Below, in pieces: positions 48,766-53,531 of a stretch of 53,531 bases of DNA. The translations under genes were made by a program, and so were the position numbers. The notes below the pieces were generated by a model that did no database searches, had not been told where the DNA came from, and saw only the letters and a program-made list of their open reading frames with translations. Numbering within the stretch: position 1 is the stretch's first letter; every line of letters begins with the position of its first letter. Where the stretch lies: NCBI GenBank assembly GCA_900544795.1, contig UQWM01000016.1:1-53531 (forward strand), given 5' to 3'. Source of the stretch: an uncultured Phascolarctobacterium sp. (lineage in GTDB: Bacteria; Bacillota; Negativicutes; Acidaminococcales; Acidaminococcaceae).

Positions 48766-50067
48766 TTATTCCCACTCGATAGTGGCGTTCGGTTTAGGGG
48801 ACAAGTCATAGCAGACACGGTTAACATTTTTGACTTCGCCCAAAATTCTGTTGGTGATCTTATGCAGGATCGGCCAGTCGATTTCTTCGATAGTAGCAGT
48901 CATAGCATCAATGGTATTGATGGCACGGATAATGACCGGGTACTCAAAGGTTCTGGCATTGTCGCGCACACCGACTGATTTGAAATCAGGCACTACGGTG
49001 AAATACTGCCATACTTTTTTATCAAGTCCGGCGTTGGCAAACTCTTCACGCAAAATAGCGTCTGCTTCGCGTACTGCTTCCAAGCGTTCTTTAGTGATAG
49101 CGCCCAGGCATCTTACGCCCAGTCCCGGTCCCGGGAACGGCTGACGGTAAACCATGCTGTGAGGCAGGCCCAGCTCTACGCCGCAAGCACGCACTTCGTC
49201 TTTAAAGAGCTGGTATAAAGGCTCTACCAGTTTGAATTGCAGGTCTTCAGGCAAGCCGCCGACATTATGATGGCTTTTAACGCTTTTTGCTGTTTTTGTG
49301 CCGGACTCCACAACGTCGGGATAAATAGTACCCTGACCTAAAAATTCGATGCCATCCAATTTTCTGGCTTCTTCTTCAAATACGCGAATGAATTCAGCCC
49401 CAATGATTTTTCTTTTAGCTTCCGGGTCAGCTACGCCAGCCAGTTTGGATAAGAATCTTTCGCTGGCATCCACATAAACCAGATTGGCTTTCAGCTCTTC
49501 ACCAAATACTTTCACTACGCTCTCGGATTCGTCTTTGCGCATCAGTCCATGGTTGACGTGAACACAGGTCAGCTGTTTGCCGATAGCTTTGATGAGCAAC
49601 GCTGCTACAACGGAAGAATCAACACCGCCGGACAAAGCCAGCAGAACTTTTTTGTCGCCTACCTGTTGTCTGATCAATTCTACCTGGTCATTGATAAAGT
49701 TGGGCATATTCCAGTTGGCGGTAGCCTTACATTCATCAAAAACAAATTTTTTCAGCAGTGCCAGCATAGCTTCGTGTTCGGGCCAGGCAGGTAAATTTTC
49801 GACCTTGGCTAAAGCGTGACCTACAGACATTACCGGATACCCGGCAGTATAAATAGCTGCGTCAACGTCGATCGGCGTACCGTCGATAATATTGTTTTCA
49901 CCACCATTGATGATGATACCCTTCACATTGGGCAAAGCCTGCAGTTCGGCCACTGTGATATCATGAGCCTTGATTTCGCTGTAAACGCCCAGTTCCCTGA
50001 CGACGCGAGCCACCATAGTATTTTCGTGACTACCTAAATCTAAAATTACAATCATATCCTGCTGCAT
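48766..50067 (-). CDS. guaA: GMP synthase with degenerate, shortened glutaminase domain
   Basis: 433 residues from the ATG with AGGAG 7 bases upstream. The C-terminal two-thirds is a complete ATP-pyrophosphatase and dimerisation domain: LALSGGVDSSV (146-152 P-loop), KRKIIGAEF, GQGTIYPDVVES, KSHHNVGGLPE, RQPFPGPGLGVR and the end KPNATIEWE. The N-terminal amidotransferase region is only about 115 residues against roughly 190 in E. coli. It keeps its first strands (IVILDLGS, RELGVYSEI, IIINGG) but has PVMSVGHALA where GVCYGMQ should give the catalytic Cys. The segment with the catalytic His and Glu is missing. It should make GMP from XMP using free ammonia only, unless a separate glutaminase helps. 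Confidence 0.9.
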   Translation of the reverse strand: MQQDMIVILDLGSHENTMVARVVRELGVYSEIKAHDITVAELQALPNVKGIIINGGENNIIDGTPIDVDAAIYTAGYPVMSVGHALAKVENLPAWPEHEAMLALLKKFVFDECKATANWNMPNFINDQVELIRQQVGDKKVLLALSGGVDSSVVAALLIKAIGKQLTCVHVNHGLMRKDESESVVKVFGEELKANLVYVDASERFLSKLAGVADPEAKRKIIGAEFIRVFEEEARKLDGIEFLGQGTIYPDVVESGTKTAKSVKSHHNVGGLPEDLQFKLVEPLYQLFKDEVRACGVELGLPHSMVYRQPFPGPGLGVRCLGAITKERLEAVREADAILREEFANAGLDKKVWQYFTVVPDFKSVGVRDNARTFEYPVIIRAINTIDAMTATIEEIDWPILHKITNRILGEVKNVNRVCYDLSPKPNATIEWE

Positions 50068-50207
50068 AGTAGTTCTCCTATCTGTCATAAATTTTTGCGT
50101 TAGCTTAGATATATTAATTGTAACATATTTAACGCCTGCTTCTCTACTAATTATTGCAGAAATATCGTCTAACTTTTCGGTATTTTGATTTTAGTAAAAT
50201 AAACAGA

Positions 50208-50242
50208 CAAAGACCTCTGATGTTTTACATCAGAGGTCTTTG
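50208..50242 (-). terminator. Terminator after the small hypothetical gene at 50309
   Basis: CAAAGACCTCTGATG / CATCAGAGGTCTTTG with a short loop, followed on the minus strand by TCTGTTTATTTT. Confidence 0.82.
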
Positions 50243-50308
50243 CTTATTTGTGCCCATAATATTTTTGAAACGCTCTAAAAATACTACTGGCCATTTGACG
50301 TAAATTTA

Positions 50309-50653
50309 TTATTTCATTGTTACGCCCTCTTTCTTAACGCCAACTTCGGTTACCTTAAATTCCATTGCTTTATCAGCGCCAGAACCATCTTTTACGCATT
50401 TTACAGTAAAATTAGTTGTCGCATCATTTCTTTCTTCGCCACCTTTCTTGCCGGAAATTTTGTATTCCTGACCGACATTAAATTGCAGTGCCGTCGGAAA
50501 ACTGCTGGCAGAAAAGCGCAGCATAGCTTCGGTTTCATTTTTAGTTTCATTTTTAGTTTCAGAATACACTGCCAACCCCAGATATTGATTTGCCTGCATA
50601 GAATAATATTCTGTTTTTGAAACCCTGACACGTACGATATGATATTCCTGCAT
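50309..50653 (-). CDS. Small hypothetical protein with short internal repeat
   Basis: 114 residues from the ATG with AAAGGAGGTGAG just upstream, an unusually good ribosome site. No signal peptide or membrane helix. The sequence is beta-rich and polar (YHIVRVRVSKTEYYSM, LRFSASSFPTALQFNVGQEYKI, NFTVKCVKDG, AMEFKVTEVGV). An ETKNETKNETE stretch arises from a 12-base tandem repeat. I do not recognise the family. Its own terminator and strong ribosome site suggest a well-expressed single gene. Confidence 0.6.
   Translation of the reverse strand: MQEYHIVRVRVSKTEYYSMQANQYLGLAVYSETKNETKNETEAMLRFSASSFPTALQFNVGQEYKISGKKGGEERNDATTNFTVKCVKDGSGADKAMEFKVTEVGVKKEGVTMK
50533..50560. repeat. 12-base tandem repeat inside the small hypothetical gene
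   Basis: TTTCATTTTTAG twice in tandem plus a partial TTTCAG. The unit is a multiple of three, so copy changes lengthen or shorten the ETKN peptide repeat without a frameshift. Confidence 0.75.
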
Positions 50654-50713
50654 TTTGCTCACCTCCTTTCGTACTTTTATTTTAACCCTGCTAAACTCCA
50701 CGATGGTGGCATA

Positions 50714-50750
50714 AAAAATGGGTGCTTATAAAAAATAAGCACCCATTTTT
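50714..50750. terminator. Terminator after the thioesterase gene
   Basis: AAAAATGGGTGCTTA / TAAGCACCCATTTTT; the stem begins at the stop codon of the minus-strand thioesterase gene. Confidence 0.88.
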
Positions 50751-51187
50751 TACCAGTTCTTAGGTATTTCTTCAAAATGTCCGGCGATAAACATCGTTGT
50801 GGTGATAGTTGCCAGTAAGGTCCCCTGCTCGTCTGTCAGCTCCGCCGTAATGACCATGGTCGTCTGTCCATGATGCCTGACCTGACTTTTGACTATTGCA
50901 GTTCCTGTTCCAGGTAAATTACTAATGAAATTGATATTAAAGCTCAGTGTCTGGACTACCTCGCCCACGCTGGCCCCAGTCACGCCCATCACTGCATCGG
51001 CCAAAGCAGCTAAAGCGCCGCCATGTACGCCCAACCAGTGATTGGTATGGATGTCAAAATCAATCGGCATACTTACAGTCGCACCGCCGCAATGGATCTC
51101 ATCGATCCTGATTTGCAGCAGGTTCATAAAGGCACTGCCGCTCCAAAGTTGTTCGATATGGTCGGCAACATCAGTTACTTTATTCAT
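50750..51187 (-). CDS. PaaI/YdiI-type hotdog thioesterase
   Basis: 145 residues, single hotdog domain. NHWLGVHGGALAALADAVMG carries the conserved HGG and the acidic residue of the active helix, and VQTLSFNINFISNLPGTG the central strand. Family members hydrolyse acyl-CoA thioesters, often aromatic or short-chain. It follows the AEC transporter gene by 12 bases, so the two share a transcript; a role in acyl-CoA disposal linked to carboxylate transport is an inference. AAGGGGG precedes the ATG. Confidence 0.85.
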   Translation of the reverse strand: MNKVTDVADHIEQLWSGSAFMNLLQIRIDEIHCGGATVSMPIDFDIHTNHWLGVHGGALAALADAVMGVTGASVGEVVQTLSFNINFISNLPGTGTAIVKSQVRHHGQTTMVITAELTDEQGTLLATITTTMFIAGHFEEIPKNW

Positions 51188-51199
51188 ATTTTTGCCCCC

Positions 51200-52159
51200 T
51201 TACAAATATAAATTAACTAAAGTCATATACACAGGCACTACAATGATACCCAATAATACCGTTAAAAAGCTTAACGTAGCCGCATAAGCAGAATCTGCGC
51301 CATACGTTTTCGCTACGATCGCCATTTGCGTCATAGCCGGCATGGCTGCCTGCATGGTAAAAACCTGGGCCGATAAAACGGTTACGTTGATAAACGGCAC
51401 TAAAACCAAAACGCACAGCGGGCACACCAAAAACCGCCCGCCAAGACCCAGCAGCAGCTCTTTGTCAAACCCGATCTCGCCTAAGGGTATCTTACTCATC
51501 TCAATACCAATGAACACCAGCGATAATGGGGTCGTCAGATTACCCACATATTGAAAGCTGTTCAGCAAAAACCGTGGCAGGGGAAAATCCAGCAGCACGA
51601 TAACGATACCAATAATAAACCCGGCTAAAGGCGGCGAAAAAATTTTCTTCAATGCCGCCTGCGAAAAAAATGCCGGCTTGACTTTAGCGTCCGTCAAAGT
51701 ATCTTGTACGATATTATGAACGCCGAAAGTCCAGAAAAAGACAGTGTTGACCATATAATACAGCATTACAGCAGGAATGCTCTTTTCGCCAAACAGGGCC
51801 AGATTGACCGGCAAGCCTATAAACATAGTATTGGCAATAAAAAAATTAGTGCAGAAAATTCCGCGCCGTGTTTTTTGGATTTTAAAGATCCGGGAGCACA
51901 GCTTGCCCACGCCAAAAGCCAGCAGCATGGAACAAATAGGCAGCAGCAGATCCGCTGCCATGGCGATAAGTTTATTGTGATCAAAGTTTTTACTGATACT
52001 GACGATCATATACAAGGGCAGGGAAACAGTTGTTACCAGTCTGGCTATCAGCACGCTGCTGTATTCATCAAACCAGCCGCGGCGGCTTAAAACAAAGCCG
52101 ATGCCGATGATGAACACTATACTAAAAATACCTTCCAGCGCTTTCAAAATAAATTCCAT
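51200..52159 (-). CDS. AEC-family (auxin efflux carrier) transporter
   Basis: 319 residues with about ten membrane helices. FIIGIGFVLSRRGWFDE near the start, NTMFIGLPVNLALFG in helix 4-5 and AMPAMTQMAIVAKTYGAD near the end are typical of the AEC family. Bacterial members include MdcF, a putative malonate carrier, and MleP, a malate carrier. The malonate genes immediately upstream make a carboxylate substrate plausible, although a terminator lies between them. It is probably co-transcribed with the thioesterase gene. Confidence 0.85.
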   Translation of the reverse strand: MEFILKALEGIFSIVFIIGIGFVLSRRGWFDEYSSVLIARLVTTVSLPLYMIVSISKNFDHNKLIAMAADLLLPICSMLLAFGVGKLCSRIFKIQKTRRGIFCTNFFIANTMFIGLPVNLALFGEKSIPAVMLYYMVNTVFFWTFGVHNIVQDTLTDAKVKPAFFSQAALKKIFSPPLAGFIIGIVIVLLDFPLPRFLLNSFQYVGNLTTPLSLVFIGIEMSKIPLGEIGFDKELLLGLGGRFLVCPLCVLVLVPFINVTVLSAQVFTMQAAMPAMTQMAIVAKTYGADSAYAATLSFLTVLLGIIVVPVYMTLVNLYL

Positions 52160-52185
52160 AACGCACCCCGTTTCTGTAGAGATAG

Positions 52186-52218
52186 CAAAATAAGGCCCGG
52201 TAAACGGGCCTTATTTTG
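52186..52218. terminator. Terminator between MdcB/CitG-type and AEC genes
   Basis: CAAAATAAGGCCCG / CGGGCCTTATTTTG, loop GTAAA, with T-rich flanks on both strands. It lies downstream of the minus-strand MdcB/CitG-type gene and before the AEC gene. Confidence 0.85.
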
Positions 52219-52300
52219 CTTGATGGAGGAATTGGCATAAGCACATCTTCTATGCCGGAAGCAGTAAAACATCTATCTAATTTTTCCCCTGCAATCTGTC

Positions 52301-53257
52301 CTAAATGATCGCTACGGGGAATTCCTTGTTTTCAACTAAATATAGCGCTGCCGTTACCGAAAGCAGATCGGCACTGCCGCCGGGACTGATACGCTCGGCT
52401 CTGAATAAGGTTTCTGTTTCTGCCAACAGGTTGCGCCCCGTTTCTGTGAACACGCTGCCCTGCCGTAATATTTCCTCAGCCCGCTGCTGCACAAAGGGCA
52501 ATTTTGCATAGCCGCCGCGCCAGACAACATTAGAATCCTGCACGACCGTCATTAAATTGAGCAGTGCATGCAGCAAAGCATCATTTAGACCAGCACCTTG
52601 TGCAAAGGCCTCCTGCAAAGCCGGCAAGCCCGCCTTCAGCACGCTGGGAAAGCCTGCTTCCACTTCACCACGGATACCTGTAACACCATGGGTACGGTAA
52701 AGCTTTTCTCCCGCCGTCAACGGCCTGTCTGCCCGCAGTTCAACTAATTCTTTTTTTACCAGCCCGTCCGTCATCCCGGACACGATACGGCACAGCCCTT
52801 TGGCGCCAGTCGCGCCTGTTTTTAAAGCGTAGCCTGCGGCGGCAGCCACAAGCCCGCCGGCAAATAAAATGCCTCTTTGGGTATTAACGCCTTTAGTAGC
52901 CTGTAACAGCTCCTGTTCAACGCCAACACCGTAGCTTCTTACTTTTGCAAACAATTCGGCATAACTGCCGTTATGATTCATACCCAAGTCCTGCAGATCA
53001 GCAAAGGCTTTGGCCAAAACTGCGGATCCGGCAGCAAATGTCAAAATACTCATATCCGTATGGGAGCCGTTACTACAGCGGGTCACCAGACCCGGCTTTG
53101 GATGCACACAGACTTCTAAAAATATGGCCTGTGTCAAAAACATACTCGTCTGCCGTAAGGCATACGATTCAGCAGAAAGCTGGCGGGCAGATATCTCGAC
53201 AACTATTTCCTTAAACGCATTTTTTTCATTTAATTGCTTAGCTTGGGGATCATGCAT
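52301..53257 (-). CDS. mdcB: Triphosphoribosyl-dephospho-CoA synthase (MdcB/CitG type)
   Basis: 318 residues. The family core is clear: LEVCVHPKPGLVTRCSNGSHTDMSI split over about 48-72, GVNTQRGILFAGGLVAAAAG, and THGVTGIRGEVEAGFPSVL. The enzyme makes 2'-(5''-triphosphoribosyl)-3'-dephospho-CoA, the precursor of the prosthetic group of malonate decarboxylase and citrate lyase acyl carriers. The gene directly upstream encodes MadM, so malonate decarboxylase (MdcB/MadG role) fits better than citrate lyase. AGGTG precedes the ATG. Confidence 0.85.
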   Translation of the reverse strand: MHDPQAKQLNEKNAFKEIVVEISARQLSAESYALRQTSMFLTQAIFLEVCVHPKPGLVTRCSNGSHTDMSILTFAAGSAVLAKAFADLQDLGMNHNGSYAELFAKVRSYGVGVEQELLQATKGVNTQRGILFAGGLVAAAAGYALKTGATGAKGLCRIVSGMTDGLVKKELVELRADRPLTAGEKLYRTHGVTGIRGEVEAGFPSVLKAGLPALQEAFAQGAGLNDALLHALLNLMTVVQDSNVVWRGGYAKLPFVQQRAEEILRQGSVFTETGRNLLAETETLFRAERISPGGSADLLSVTAALYLVENKEFPVAII

Positions 53258-53286
53258 TGCTGCACCTGCTTTCTGCCAACATCATC

Positions 53287-53531
53287 TTAACCGCCCATAA
53301 TGGCTTTAGTAGCTAAATAAAGAACAGAGGGGCACAATAAGCAGCCGGTACCGGTATAGAAGGTAGCGGTCATTGCGCCGTAGGGTACAAGTTTGGCATC
53401 GACAGCGGCCAGGCCTGCTGCCACACCGGAAGAAGTACCCATCAACCCGCCATAGATCATAGCAGCCTGAGGATTAGATAAAGTCCATATAATTGTGTAA
53501 AAAGAAAGAGTCATCAAAACCCTTTTTAAGG
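53287..53531 (-). CDS. madM: Malonate transporter subunit MadM, C-terminal end (partial)
   Basis: About 80 residues; the frame stays open to the window edge, so the start lies outside. The visible end, with LSNPQAAMIYGGLMGTSSG, VAAGLAAVDAKLVPYGAM and TATFYTGTGCLLCPSVLYL, matches the last part of MadM as I remember it. MadL and MadM form a sodium-malonate symporter in the inner membrane. It lies 29 bases before the mdcB-type gene, so a malonate decarboxylase cluster probably continues beyond the window. Confidence 0.8.
   Translation of the reverse strand, partial: LKRVLMTLSFYTIIWTLSNPQAAMIYGGLMGTSSGVAAGLAAVDAKLVPYGAMTATFYTGTGCLLCPSVLYLATKAIMGG

Noticed and set aside
50099..50110. GTTAGCTTAGAT upstream of guaA as a third copy of the flavodoxin palindrome
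   Set aside because: Only the left half matches and the right half is missing; chance is likely in an A+T-rich region.
50068..50308. Purine riboswitch before guaA
   Set aside because: I could not find the conserved three-way-junction core; the only clear structure is the terminator at 50208-50242, which belongs to the gene upstream.

Overview
The window reads as chromosome from a diderm Firmicute (class Negativicutes, perhaps Acidaminococcaceae; the genus cannot be fixed from sequence alone). It opens with the C-terminal end of an outer-membrane autotransporter barrel that finishes on Phe. The rest is Firmicute-like: strong AGGAGG ribosome sites, DhaK/DhaL, an AgrC/LytTR-type two-component pair, a cobalamin riboswitch, malonate transport genes, and many compact U-tailed terminators. 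I see no rRNA, tRNA, CRISPR array, transposase or phage gene.

Layout. 0-10.9 kb: autotransporter end; M20 and M24 peptidases; a TrmB-type regulator translationally coupled to a lysA-like decarboxylase; an EAL-domain remnant; a HAD / M20 amidohydrolase / PAP2 operon; then a divergent RclA-like reductase, HxlR regulator and rhodanese operon. 10.9-14.9 kb: an ABC importer with two tandem, duplicated binding proteins. 14.9-18.8 kb: an operon with dhaL, dhaK, an LsrF-like aldolase/thiolase, a small VOC-like protein and a SorC regulator. 19-25.6 kb: two paralogous APC permeases around a divergent histidine kinase/LytTR pair; the second permease has an in-frame stop and is followed by an amidohydrolase. 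26.5-33.2 kb: a tetrapyrrole operon (sirC-hemA-hemC-cobA/hemD-hemB-hemL) leading to uroporphyrinogen III and precorrin-2. 33.2-44.8 kb: an apparent metal-related region with a lone binding protein, flavodoxin, ABC exporter, Fbp-type ABC importer, FkbM methyltransferase, a small membrane protein, a short DtxR-type regulator and a secreted protein. 44.9-48.7 kb: a cobalamin riboswitch controlling an exported CbiK, then DcuC and an M19 dipeptidase. 48.7-53.5 kb: a GMP synthase with a collapsed glutaminase domain, a small hypothetical, a thioesterase, an AEC transporter, an MdcB/CitG-type gene and the end of MadM.

How it fits together. The gene set suggests an anaerobe living on amino acids, peptides and small carboxylates (peptidases, APC permeases, amidohydrolases, DcuC, malonate genes). 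Its tetrapyrrole pathway looks directed to corrinoids rather than haem: no hemE, hemN or hemH is present here, while a B12-riboswitch-controlled cobalt chelatase is.

The points most worth a second look are: (1) GuaA without its glutaminase triad; (2) an Lsr-like operon in which DhaK/DhaL stands where LsrK would be; (3) a promoter, perfect palindrome and hairpin series upstream of flavodoxin that could be a regulated small RNA; (4) a nonsense codon in one of two paralogous permeases; (5) a BirA/DtxR-like inverted repeat over the promoter of a small membrane protein.
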